Source: an uncultured Campylobacter sp. (lineage in GTDB: Bacteria > Campylobacterota > Campylobacteria > Campylobacterales > Campylobacteraceae). From it: a stretch of 12,005 nt of DNA. A program made the position numbers and the translations under genes. Where the stretch lies: NCBI RefSeq assembly GCF_938045775.1, contig NZ_CALIBH010000262.1, positions 1 to 12,005 of the forward strand, given 5' to 3'. The stretch's first letter is position 1. Each line of letters begins with the position of its first letter. Shown piece after piece: positions 1 through 7,178 of the stretch. The notes below the pieces were generated by a model. That model did not search any database, was not told the origin of the DNA, and worked only from the letters and a program-made list of their open reading frames with translations.

Positions 1-22
1 GCTCCGCAAAATTTAAAAGAGA

Positions 23-736
23 TTATTTTAGCTTGTCTAGTTCGATGATGTAAGGCACCGAGTTTACCCCCGCACCGAAGTATTTGGCAGCTAGGGCTTT
101 TGCAGCATTTAGCTCGGCAGCGCTTACGTCTTTGGCACCTGCTTTGTTATCTTCAGCGTAATATTTTTTAAAAACCGCTATCTTTTGCTCGTCAGTTTTA
201 GCATTTTTGATCTCTTTGTAGATGAGTGCGGATTTTGCGTGGCCGTCGTCGCCGTGAACGGAGGTCATGACGATATCGACATTGTTATTTTTTAACGTTT
301 CTTCGATCCTTGCCATCTCTTTGCGGCAGAATGGACACAAAGCGTCTGTCAGCATCAAAATCGTAGGCTTTTTAGGATCGTTTCCTAGCTTTATGATATT
401 GTCTTTGCTCTCTGCTTTGAAGACTTTACTTAGCTGTCCTGCGATGCGGTCTTGTTTGATCTGCTCCTTATAGACTACGCGTTTTTTAGGATCGATGATA
501 TCGGTAAAGATCAGATCGCCTTGGGTGAAAATGATCTCCTCTTGCGACATATTGCCTTGAGAGATTTTTAAAACGACCGCTTCAACGCCTTTTGGCTCGC
601 TAAGTGGGATGCGCTCGGCGACCTTTATCTCGATGCCTTGCGGTGCGCCGCCGTAGATAGATAAAATTTCGCTGTCGCTTAAAGCCGCGTTTAGGCTCGC
701 TGCGAGCGCAACTGAAGTTAAAATAGCTTTTTTCAT
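23..736 (-). CDS. Periplasmic DsbC/DsbG-like thiol-disulfide oxidoreductase
   Basis: Predicted periplasmic thioredoxin-fold protein that would oxidise or isomerise disulfides in exported proteins. From the chosen start it is 237 residues: a signal peptide with a Lys-Lys start and an Ala/Leu-rich core (about 1-20), a charged N-terminal region (about 25-115) that could be a dimerisation domain as in DsbC, then a thioredoxin domain. The redox motif Cys-Pro-Phe-Cys is at about 134-137 and the Val-Pro before the last strand (about 227-228) fits the cis-proline loop. I chose the ATG at 736 because AAAGGA lies just upstream and a proper signal sequence follows; an in-frame TTG at 775 would add 13 residues before the signal and is unlikely. 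It lies 51 bases after selB on the same strand, so co-transcription with selAB is likely. From memory, C. jejuni has the same order (Cj1378-Cj1380). Whether it acts as oxidase, isomerase or both cannot be read from sequence. Confidence 0.85.
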   Translation of the reverse strand: MKKAILTSVALAASLNAALSDSEILSIYGGAPQGIEIKVAERIPLSEPKGVEAVVLKISQGNMSQEEIIFTQGDLIFTDIIDPKKRVVYKEQIKQDRIAGQLSKVFKAESKDNIIKLGNDPKKPTILMLTDALCPFCRKEMARIEETLKNNNVDIVMTSVHGDDGHAKSALIYKEIKNAKTDEQKIAVFKKYYAEDNKAGAKDVSAAELNAAKALAAKYFGAGVNSVPYIIELDKLK

Positions 737-787
737 TTTTTTCCTTTGCAAAAAATTCCGCGCATTGTAGTGCAAAATTTTAAATTT

Positions 788-2608
788 TTACTTTTTCAAA
801 TAGCGTTTATTGTCGATCGTCACGATATTTCCCATTTTATCTAGGTATTCGAGGTAGCAGATGACGAATTTCCTGCTAAGCCCAAGCTCCTCTTTGGCGT
901 TCGTGACATTTACGAAGCCATCTTTTTCGATGATCGCGTAGAGGCGCTTGATCGCTAGGGCTAAATTTTCGGCCTCGACGAAGAGATTGTGTGCGAGACG
1001 GACGACCTTTTTGGCGTAGGTTAGCTTCTTTAGCGCGTCATCGCCGCTTTCGCGGTCGATCTCTAGCTCGTCGTAAATGTTATACGGCGCAAGCGGCGCG
1101 ATGCCGCCCTTTTTGATGAGATCAAAAATTTTACTCTCCAGGCTCTGTTTGAGCGCGTCAAAATCCACCCCCGATTTTACGTAAACTCCCCCCCCTTTGG
1201 AGACGATGCCGCTTTGCTCAAGCTCGTTAAGAGAGCGCGCGGCAAGATCTTCGCTAGCCCAGGAGAGCTTTAGGGCGATCGAGGCGGGCGAAAAGATCGC
1301 GTAGTCGTTTTTCGAGACGATAAATTTTATGAGGCTTTTTACGTCCTCGATCGCGCTTAGATCGTAAACGCATAAGTTCGCTTCGTCAAAATACGTCCCC
1401 TCTAAGCCGCGCGCGATCTTTACCGCTTCGTCGTACTCCATCCCGAAGCGCTGATACGCCGAAAAAAGCCCGAATCCATGCTTGTGAAAGAGGCTTAAAA
1501 TTTTAAACGCTTCGGTGAAATTTCGCTTCAAAAGCGCGGTGAGAAGTACGGCTTTGCTCTGCTTTTTTAGCGGCTCGACTACGGCGTTTAGCACGCGCCC
1601 ACCGCCGATTACGCGCGAGTTTGCCAGGCATACGAAGGGCTCATCAAATTTCAAAAACATCGTTTTATCAAATTTAAAGCTTACGAGCTTCTCGCCGCTT
1701 GGAAGTTCCTTTAAAATGAGCGCTTTTGCCGCACTTTGTTTGCTTCCGACGCAAAACAGCACGTCTTGATTATGCGAAATTTCGCCGCTAAAGGTACAGT
1801 CGGCTTCATTAAAGCCGCGGAAAAAACCTTTTTTGGTTAAAATTTGCCCCTTTTCAAGCTCGCTCGTTTTGGCGTCCAGACTTAGCGCGACGCGGTTTGG
1901 AGCCTGCGCTAGCGGCGTGTCCTCGTCGTGGATCTGCACGCTTTTGACGTTAAAAATTTTACCCAGATCGCAGTTATAAAGCTTTTCACCCTTTGAAATC
2001 GCGCCGTTAATGAGGCTGCCCGTTACGATGGTGCCGAGCCCCTTAAGCGAAAAGACGCGGTCGATGTAGTAGTGCACCACGCCGCCTCCTTGGCGCTGCG
2101 CGGGCTTGATATTAAAGAGATAGTTTTTCAGCTCGGTGATACTTGCGGGATCCTTTATGCTGATAAAAAAGGTGTTTAAAATTTGCAAATCTTTAAATTT
2201 AGAGATATATTCCTTGCACTGCGCCGAGACCTCCGCCTTGCGCACGTCGTCAGCAAGATCGCATTTGCTGATACATAAGATCACGCTTTTTACCCCGAGC
2301 AGCGATAAAATTTGAATATGCTCTTTGCTTTGCGGCATTAGCCCGTCGTCTGCGGCGACTACTAGCATCGCAGCGTCGAAGGCATACGCGCCGCTAATCA
2401 TCGTCTTTACTAGATTTTCATGACCAGGAACGTCGATGAAAGCGACGTTGGTATCCCCAGAGCGCAGATGGGAAAAGCTAAGATCGATCGTGATACCACG
2501 CTGCTTTTCGCTCGGCATTCGGTCTCCTTCAAAGCCGTTTAGCGCCTTGATTAACGCGGTCTTTCCGTGATCGATATGGCCTGCGGTGCCGATGATTACG
2601 CTATTCAT
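788..2608 (-). CDS. selB: Selenocysteine-specific translation elongation factor SelB
   Basis: GTPase that binds Sec-tRNA(Sec) and a SECIS hairpin in the mRNA and delivers selenocysteine at UGA; cytoplasmic. The 606-residue length is normal for bacterial SelB. Visible G motifs: G1 GTAGHIDHGKT at 7-17, G2 RGITID at 38-43, G3 DVPGHE at 59-64 and G4 SKCD at 114-117. Beta-barrel domains II and III follow (about 170-340; note the GLGTIVTGS stretch), then the C-terminal winged-helix array (about 350-606) that in this family reads the SECIS. The start codon lies inside the end of selA with an 8-base overlap, indicating translational coupling. The obvious client is the UGA-containing fdhA at 7387-10308 in the same window. 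No truncation or missing motif was seen. Confidence 0.96.
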   Translation of the reverse strand: MNSVIIGTAGHIDHGKTALIKALNGFEGDRMPSEKQRGITIDLSFSHLRSGDTNVAFIDVPGHENLVKTMISGAYAFDAAMLVVAADDGLMPQSKEHIQILSLLGVKSVILCISKCDLADDVRKAEVSAQCKEYISKFKDLQILNTFFISIKDPASITELKNYLFNIKPAQRQGGGVVHYYIDRVFSLKGLGTIVTGSLINGAISKGEKLYNCDLGKIFNVKSVQIHDEDTPLAQAPNRVALSLDAKTSELEKGQILTKKGFFRGFNEADCTFSGEISHNQDVLFCVGSKQSAAKALILKELPSGEKLVSFKFDKTMFLKFDEPFVCLANSRVIGGGRVLNAVVEPLKKQSKAVLLTALLKRNFTEAFKILSLFHKHGFGLFSAYQRFGMEYDEAVKIARGLEGTYFDEANLCVYDLSAIEDVKSLIKFIVSKNDYAIFSPASIALKLSWASEDLAARSLNELEQSGIVSKGGGVYVKSGVDFDALKQSLESKIFDLIKKGGIAPLAPYNIYDELEIDRESGDDALKKLTYAKKVVRLAHNLFVEAENLALAIKRLYAIIEKDGFVNVTNAKEELGLSRKFVICYLEYLDKMGNIVTIDNKRYLKK

Positions 2609-4208
2609 AAATTTCTCCGATCTTTTTTATTAAATCTTGTAAGTCGCTTTTTAAAATCGATCTGAAATCGAGCAAAAATTTATCATCCTCGATCCGCCCG
2701 ATTATGCCCGCAGCGCGAAATTTTGCCTGCGTGCTCTGCGGATCTGCGCCGTCAAGTATCGCAAGCGCGACGCTAGGGTAGGAGGCGCTCGGCATCGTAC
2801 CGCCGCCTACGAAGGTAGTAGTAGGCACGATCTGCGATTTTACGCCGATGCGAGATTGCACTAGCTCCGCTCGCTCACGCAGCTCGTCCAGGCCCAGATG
2901 GATCTGATCTATCGTCCTGATGAGGTGAAATTCTTTATTTATATACGCCTTGATCGTCTCGGCAAGCAGGCTTAGCGTGATCTTATCCACGCGCAGCATT
3001 CGCAGTAGCTGGTTTTTGCGCAGGCGCGCGATGAGCTCGCGATCTCCTAGGATGATACCGCACTGCACGGAGCCGAAGAGCTTGTCGCCGCTAAAGCTAA
3101 GCAGCCGCACGCCGCTTTTTAAAAGCTCAAAGATTGAGGGCTCGCTTTTGCCAAGCCCAAATCCCAGCTCGCTCGCGTAACCACTTCCAAGATCGTAATA
3201 ATCGATGATCTCGTTAAAGCTTTCCGCTTTTTTCATGCTAAATTTTGCGGGGTAAATTTTAGAAATTTCGCTCTTGTCGCCCGCGCCGCCTTCATAAAAA
3301 CGCTCGCTCTTTGCGGACGGCTCGTCGCTTTTTAAATTTAAAGAATTTGCAGAAGCTGCCGCTAAGCTTAAACCGTTCGGCGCAGAATTTAAAATTTCGC
3401 CGTCCGTGTCCGAAGAGCCGCCGCAAAGATCTGCTAAATTTTTAAAGCTTGCCGCTCTAAGCGCTAAAAATTCTCTCTTTGCCTGCGAGGCGCGACGTGC
3501 GAGAGCCGCTACCTCCGCAGCGCTTACGCTAGAGCTAAAGCCTGAAATTTTAAAATTTGAGCGGTGCACCTTCATCAAGATCGCCGTGTTTTCATTGATC
3601 GCTTCTTCGTAATCGTCCGGCTTGGTTTTGTTCGTAGTGCCGATCTCTGTGAGCTTTGCGCCCGAGTTTGCCATTACCTCGCTTACCCGAAAGCTCCCGC
3701 CGATCTCGACTAGCTCGCCGCGGCTTACCACGACTTCGCGTCCGCGCGCGAAGGTATTTAGCACCAAAAATACCGCCGCAGCGTTGTTGTTGACCACGAG
3801 TGCGTCCTGCGCGCCGAAGAGCTCGCTGCACAAAAGCGCTATGTAGTCGTATCTGTTGCCGCGTGCGCCCTCGGATAGGTCGTATTCTAAATTTGAATAT
3901 GAGGTGATGATCTTTTGCGCGCGGGCTAAAATTTCGGCGCCAATGACGCTGCGGCCGAGATTTGTGTGCAGCACGACGCCGGTTGCGTTAATGAGCGGCT
4001 TAAGGCTTAGATTTTGAAATTTTTCGTAGCGCGATTTGATGCGCGCGATGATCTCGCTTTCGCTTGCGAGCTCGCCTCCTTGCAGCGCCTCCCTGCGTGC
4101 CTCTTCAATGAGCTCTTGCGCGATTTTGATGATTTGCGGGCGGAGGCAGTTTTGAAACTCCTGCGCGTTTGCGATTTTATCGATTTTTGGTAGTTTGATT
4201 TGTTGCAT
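2601..4208 (-). CDS. selA: L-seryl-tRNA(Sec) selenium transferase SelA, with a large internal insertion
   Basis: PLP enzyme converting Ser-tRNA(Sec) to Sec-tRNA(Sec) with selenophosphate; a decamer in known bacterial cases. Family landmarks: INATGVVLHTNLGRS at 73-87, a GARGNRY loop at 114-120, VVNNNAAAVFL at 138-148, RGELVEIGGSFR at 163-174, EIGTTNKT at 188-195, DLGSG at 339-343 and the PLP lysine Lys376 in SFSGDKLFG. At 535 residues it is clearly longer than the usual roughly 440-465. The excess lies between EVAALARRAS (232-241) and IIDYYDLGSG (334-343), where relatives have only a short connector. The frame stays open and all core motifs flank the insertion, so the gene is probably functional. 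It is first in the selA-selB-dsb unit and divergent from the fdh genes. No tRNA(Sec) gene was recognised nearby. Confidence 0.95.
   Translation of the reverse strand: MQQIKLPKIDKIANAQEFQNCLRPQIIKIAQELIEEARREALQGGELASESEIIARIKSRYEKFQNLSLKPLINATGVVLHTNLGRSVIGAEILARAQKIITSYSNLEYDLSEGARGNRYDYIALLCSELFGAQDALVVNNNAAAVFLVLNTFARGREVVVSRGELVEIGGSFRVSEVMANSGAKLTEIGTTNKTKPDDYEEAINENTAILMKVHRSNFKISGFSSSVSAAEVAALARRASQAKREFLALRAASFKNLADLCGGSSDTDGEILNSAPNGLSLAAASANSLNLKSDEPSAKSERFYEGGAGDKSEISKIYPAKFSMKKAESFNEIIDYYDLGSGYASELGFGLGKSEPSIFELLKSGVRLLSFSGDKLFGSVQCGIILGDRELIARLRKNQLLRMLRVDKITLSLLAETIKAYINKEFHLIRTIDQIHLGLDELRERAELVQSRIGVKSQIVPTTTFVGGGTMPSASYPSVALAILDGADPQSTQAKFRAAGIIGRIEDDKFLLDFRSILKSDLQDLIKKIGEIYE
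3210..3488 (-). other. In-frame low-complexity insertion within selA
   Basis: This stretch encodes SelA residues about 241-333: Ala/Ser/Asn/Lys/Glu-rich, with no recognisable domain or catalytic motif, placed between an alpha helix and the strand leading to DLGSG. On the DNA it is rich in AAATTT-type words and resembles the window's AT-rich spacers more than neighbouring coding DNA. The boundaries are approximate, judged from memory of SelA proteins rather than an alignment. It probably forms a surface loop. No clean tandem repeat or target-site duplication was visible. Confidence 0.65.
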
Positions 4209-4374
4209 TGCGACCCCGATGCCTTAAAATTTAGGCGATTTTATCATTTAAAGCTTTGATTTTGCTTTATCTATAGAATTATTAATTTAAATTCGATTTA
4301 CTTTAAGTGCAGAATTTAAAAGCTGTTTAGAAAATAAGAGTAAAACCCGCCTAATTATCAATTTAGGATAGATT
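4209..4374. promoter_or_regulatory. Divergent spacer between selA and the iron-sulfur protein gene
   Basis: This AT-rich 166-base stretch must hold start signals for both directions. For selA, the minus strand has TAAAAT (complement of 4238-4243) about 30 bases upstream of the ATG, a fair -10 candidate. For the plus-strand gene, TAGAAT at 4274-4279 is a weak -10 candidate, and the ribosome site is AGGATAG at 4363-4369, just before the ATG at 4375. GCCTTAAAATTTAGGC at 4221-4236 is an imperfect palindrome between the selA start and its possible promoter. None of these is strong; no RNA gene was seen. Confidence 0.35.
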
Positions 4375-6057
4375 ATGAAAGAACATGGATTTTACGCCGC
4401 GGGGCTAAAGGATGTCGTCTTAAGCGATGATATCGAAATTTGCGGCGATGAAGAGGAGGCGAAAAATGAGGAATTTATCGTTGCGAATTCGCCGAAACTA
4501 AAAGCGCAAATTTATGCGCCCGAGATAAATTTTTATATAGAAAATTCCGCAGATGAGCCGCTACAAATCGCTAAAAACGTAGATATTTTGTATCGCGCCA
4601 AAAATATCGCCTTTGACGGTGCGCTAGATAGCGACTATCAAAAGCCCGTCGGCAAAAACGTAATTCTCGCCTGTGATGAGCCGCGAGAGGGGCTTGTGGG
4701 GCTACTTAGGCAGCACGGATTTAAGGTGATCGCGTTAAGCAGGGCTGAGATAAAGTTCGTCTACGGCGAGATTGGTGATCTTGCAGTTACGATTTTAAGC
4801 GAGCGGGATGAGGTTGAGACCGAGGCGGATTTTTTCTTGATTAGCGGCGCAGCGCCATATCAGCTACGACAAAGCGGCTGCTACGAGATTTCGGGGCTAA
4901 AAGACGATGAAATTTTAGAAATTTTAAATTCCAAAAGCCCGGTTTATCATTATAAGAATTCCACGATCTTCGATCCCGCGATCTGCCAGTATCAAGGTAG
5001 GCGAAATGAGCTGCGAGCGCCATGCGCAGAGGTTTGCCCCACAGTGGCGATTTTGAAAAACGACGAAAAGCGCGAGTTAGTATTTTCGCATATCGACTGC
5101 ATCGGTTGCGGCGCGTGCGTGAGCGTCTGCCCTAGCGGTGCGCTGAAATTTGCCAAGCTGCCCCAAAGCGTATTTGGCGAGATCGCAAAGCTCTATGCAG
5201 GCAAAATTCCGCTTCTCATCGCAGAGAGCGAAATTGAGTCCGCACCCGCAGTACAGCTTCCGTGCGGCGTGTTACCGTTTGGAATTTTTGGAAGCAAGCA
5301 AATAGATGAGGCAAATTTGCTAAGCGCGATGCAAGAAAGCGGCTCGAGTGTGATCGTTTACGGCGCAGACGTGGGCGAGAGCACGCGCGAAGCGGTGGAG
5401 CTTATCAATGGAATTTCGCGCGCGATCTACGGCAAGGACGCGGTATTTTTAGCGCGAAATTTAGCCGAGCTGCAAGAGGCGTTAGAGTTTGCACAAAGCG
5501 CGCAGCCGTGGAGGCTTTCGATAAACGAGCAGGGTCTTAGCAAGAAAGAAATTTTTTCTAAACGCGTAAGCGCAATGGTTGGCGAGGGCAGCTTCGGCGC
5601 CGTAAAAAGCGGAGAGTTGCTAGAATTTGGCAAAGTAAACATAAACGAAGCAAGCTGCACGCTATGCCTTAGCTGCGTGGGTGCCTGTAATACCGGCGCG
5701 CTGTATGCCGATAACAGCGACAATTCAATTAAGCTCAATGCCTCGCTTTGCACGACGTGCAACTACTGCGTGCTAAGCTGCGCCGAAAAGGATACGATCG
5801 AGCTTGAGCCTTGCGGCGTGGAGCTTGAGCCGGGATTTTTTAATTACAAAATGCTAGCTAAAGATGAGCTTTTTAAGTGCATTGAATGCGGTAAGGAATT
5901 TGCGACGAGCAAAGCCGTGATGAAGATCGCGGATATGATGGGTGCGCATTTTGCAAATGAGCCTGAAAAGATGAAGACTCTTTTTTGCTGCGGCGATTGC
6001 AAGGCGAAAATAATGATAAAAAAGCAGATAGAAGATGCTAGAAAAGGGGCAATGTAA
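4375..6057 (+). CDS. Multi-cluster 4Fe-4S protein, putative formate dehydrogenase accessory factor
   Basis: A 560-residue soluble iron-sulfur protein with no signal peptide or membrane segment, so cytoplasmic. Residues 1-190 hold few cysteines and look like an alpha/beta domain (NVILACDEP at 95-103). Next come an irregular cysteine set Cys204, Cys217, Cys221 and a classic ferredoxin motif Cys242-x2-Cys245-x2-Cys248-x3-Cys252-Pro. An alpha/beta stretch (about 270-375) is vaguely reminiscent of MvhD/HdrA-delta domains. Two more four-cysteine motifs follow (428/431/434/438 and 459/462/465/469), then a possible metal knuckle: Cys502-x2-Cys505 with Cys538, Cys539 and Cys542. At least three 4Fe-4S clusters are likely. 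It overlaps the TorD-like gene by one base (TAATG), so the two are coupled. The position ahead of a Tat chaperone and fdhA suggests a role in FDH assembly or electron supply, but that is inference; I do not know a characterised homologue. Confidence 0.8.
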   Translation: MKEHGFYAAGLKDVVLSDDIEICGDEEEAKNEEFIVANSPKLKAQIYAPEINFYIENSADEPLQIAKNVDILYRAKNIAFDGALDSDYQKPVGKNVILACDEPREGLVGLLRQHGFKVIALSRAEIKFVYGEIGDLAVTILSERDEVETEADFFLISGAAPYQLRQSGCYEISGLKDDEILEILNSKSPVYHYKNSTIFDPAICQYQGRRNELRAPCAEVCPTVAILKNDEKRELVFSHIDCIGCGACVSVCPSGALKFAKLPQSVFGEIAKLYAGKIPLLIAESEIESAPAVQLPCGVLPFGIFGSKQIDEANLLSAMQESGSSVIVYGADVGESTREAVELINGISRAIYGKDAVFLARNLAELQEALEFAQSAQPWRLSINEQGLSKKEIFSKRVSAMVGEGSFGAVKSGELLEFGKVNINEASCTLCLSCVGACNTGALYADNSDNSIKLNASLCTTCNYCVLSCAEKDTIELEPCGVELEPGFFNYKMLAKDELFKCIECGKEFATSKAVMKIADMMGAHFANEPEKMKTLFCCGDCKAKIMIKKQIEDARKGAM

Positions 6058-6926
6058 TGGATGCGAATCTACTTCAAGCAAGAAGCTACTACTACGAATT
6101 TTTTGCAATTCCGTTTTTTTTCTATGAAACGGATACGAAATTTAAGCGCTGGCAGCAGCAGCTGGAGTTTTTACGCAGCTCGCCCATTGTGCCTAGCGAT
6201 GAGGCGGAATTTCAAAATTTGGCGAAATTCGATTTTGCAGCGTTTAAAAGCGAGCAAAATTCCGTGCTTTTTGATTTTTCATACGCCAACGTGCCGATGA
6301 GTGCGAGCTTCTACGACGAGGGACGCGACGATGGGCGTATGCGTGTCGCGGTAATTGACGTGCTAAAAAAGAGTAAATTTCGCCGCAATATGGAGCTTTG
6401 CAAGGAGTGCGAGGACTATGTAGGATTTATTTTTTACCTGCATTCGACTCTGCTGCGCGACGCGGCTGCAAAACACAGCGCGGTTTTAAACGGACAAAAT
6501 TCCGTGGCAAACGAGCAAAATTTTACGAATAGCGCGAGCTTGGCGGCGCAAGACGGAAAAAATTCTGCAGGTTTGCATGGCAGTAAAAATTTTACGGACT
6601 CGCAGGATGGTAAAAATACTGCGAACTCGCAATGCGCTAAAAATTTCATCGGCGCACAAGACGGCGAAGCGCTGGCGTTAGAGCTTTTTACGAATGTCAC
6701 CAACAGCTTTGTGGATGAGTTTAGCGAGCTTTTGTGCGGGCATGTGCGGGCGGATTTTTTCAAATCATTAGGCGCACTAATGAGAAGCTTTTTTGCGCTT
6801 GAGCGCTCGCTTTTAGCGCTTGCCGCTCCGCAAAAGAAAGATCGCAGCGTCGTTAAAGAAGCGATCAAAAAAGGCGGCTATCAAAATAAATTTACCAATC
6901 CGGAAGATATTTTTAATCTGGATTGA
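6057..6926 (+). CDS. TorD/DmsD-family chaperone for the formate dehydrogenase, with repeat insertion
   Basis: Probable cytoplasmic redox-enzyme maturation protein that binds the Tat leader or apo-form of FdhA until cofactor insertion is complete. The protein is 289 residues, all helical in appearance. The N-terminal ARSYYYEFFAIPFFFYE (8-24) matches the TorD-like opening helix that follows a leucine-rich start, and the C-terminal part (205-260) resembles the family's last helices (ELFTNVTNSFVDEF, SFFALERSLLAL). TorD-type proteins are usually about 200-230 residues. The surplus is residues about 137-204, an Asn/Gly/Ser/Gln-rich tract of degenerate repeats. A C-terminal tail (259-289) is basic, then acidic. 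The start codon shares one base with the upstream stop codon. Assignment rests on the opening helix, overall character and gene neighbourhood, as the family has no strict catalytic motif. Confidence 0.75.
   Translation: MDANLLQARSYYYEFFAIPFFFYETDTKFKRWQQQLEFLRSSPIVPSDEAEFQNLAKFDFAAFKSEQNSVLFDFSYANVPMSASFYDEGRDDGRMRVAVIDVLKKSKFRRNMELCKECEDYVGFIFYLHSTLLRDAAAKHSAVLNGQNSVANEQNFTNSASLAAQDGKNSAGLHGSKNFTDSQDGKNTANSQCAKNFIGAQDGEALALELFTNVTNSFVDEFSELLCGHVRADFFKSLGALMRSFFALERSLLALAAPQKKDRSVVKEAIKKGGYQNKFTNPEDIFNLD
6489..6659 (+). repeat. Degenerate tandem repeat inside the TorD-like gene (about 54-base units)
   Basis: Three units in frame: 6489-6551 (21 codons, begins NGQNS), 6552-6605 (18 codons, DGKNSAGL...KNFTDSQ) and 6606-6659 (18 codons, DGKNTANS...KNFIGAQ), followed by a partial DGE. 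Shared positions are D-G-K-N-(S/T)-A, K-N-F and a closing Q. At the DNA level each unit contains AAAAATT or AAAATTT words followed by GC-rich links, and units have diverged substantially, so recent slippage is not evident. The repeat sits between two helical halves of the chaperone and is probably a flexible linker. Confidence 0.7.
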
Positions 6927-6984
6927 TAAATAAAATTTTTAACGAAAATCTTAACGCGAAAGCAGAATTTCGGTTAAATTTTAA

Positions 6985-7017
6985 ACTCGCAAACTCTAGT
7001 TTTTCGAGTAGTTTTTT
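6985..7017 (+). terminator. Possible weak terminator after the TorD-like gene
   Basis: ACTCG at 6985-6989 pairs with CGAGT at 7005-7009, and AGTTTTTTAG follows directly. An alternative hairpin ACTC 6993-6996 / GAGT 7006-7009 uses the same right arm. The stem is short, so this is a weak call; read-through into the fdh genes is possible. Confidence 0.3.
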
Positions 7018-7098
7018 AGTTAGAACTTTATATTTTGAATTTTAAATAAAATTTAAAAAGTAACTTAAAATTTAATTTCCATCTCACTGCCTTTTCGT

Positions 7099-7104
7099 TA
7101 TAAT
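7099..7104 (+). promoter_or_regulatory. Probable sigma-70 promoter (-10 box) for the fdh structural genes
   Basis: TATAAT at 7099-7104 matches the consensus exactly, preceded by T-rich sequence, as is common in Campylobacter promoters where a clear -35 is often absent. Transcription would begin near 7111, giving a leader of about 68 bases before the ATG at 7179. It lies in the 252-base spacer after the TorD-like gene, so the small Tat gene, fdhA and fdhB can be expressed independently of the accessory genes. Confidence 0.6.
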
Positions 7105-7110
7105 TCATTA

Positions 7111-7136
7111 GATTTAAATCCTGTAACAGGCGTTAC
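7111..7136. promoter_or_regulatory. Overlapping palindromes at the start of the fdh leader
   Basis: Three symmetric elements abut. GATTTAAATC (7111-7120) is a perfect palindrome. CCTGTAACAGG (7120-7130) is a 5-bp inverted repeat around one A. GTAAC (7123-7127) and GTTAC (7132-7136) are inverted around AGGC. The word AGATTTAAA at 7110-7118 recurs at 7146-7154. The position right at the predicted transcript start suits an operator for a dimeric regulator, or two mutually exclusive RNA hairpins. No regulator can be named from the sequence. Confidence 0.4.
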
Positions 7137-7178
7137 TACAATAAAAGATTTAAAGCGATTTCTTCACAAAGGAAAACC

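Noticed and set aside
3210..3488. Insertion sequence or MITE inside selA
   Set aside because: No terminal inverted repeats, target duplication or transposase trace was found; only low-complexity coding sequence is visible.
3592..3846. Open frames within selA on both strands (79 and 74 codons)
   Set aside because: They overlap highly conserved selA core sequence and have Arg/Ser-rich, non-protein-like composition.
5427..5762. Open frame of 111 codons on the minus strand
   Set aside because: It is a shadow of the polyferredoxin gene; the composition looks like reverse-complemented coding sequence and it has no start signals.
6489..6659. CRISPR array
   Set aside because: Units are degenerate, tandem without spacers, keep the reading frame and encode a repetitive peptide.
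6434..6868. Open frame of 144 codons on the minus strand, opposite the chaperone repeats
   Set aside because: Ser/Cys/Ala-rich translation mirrors the repeat region in antisense; no motif, and the plus-strand frame fits the operon.
6927..7178. tRNA(Sec) gene or molybdenum cofactor riboswitch in the spacer before the fdh genes
   Set aside because: No cloverleaf with a TTC-loop signature and no long conserved GC-rich stems; only short palindromes and AT-rich sequence.
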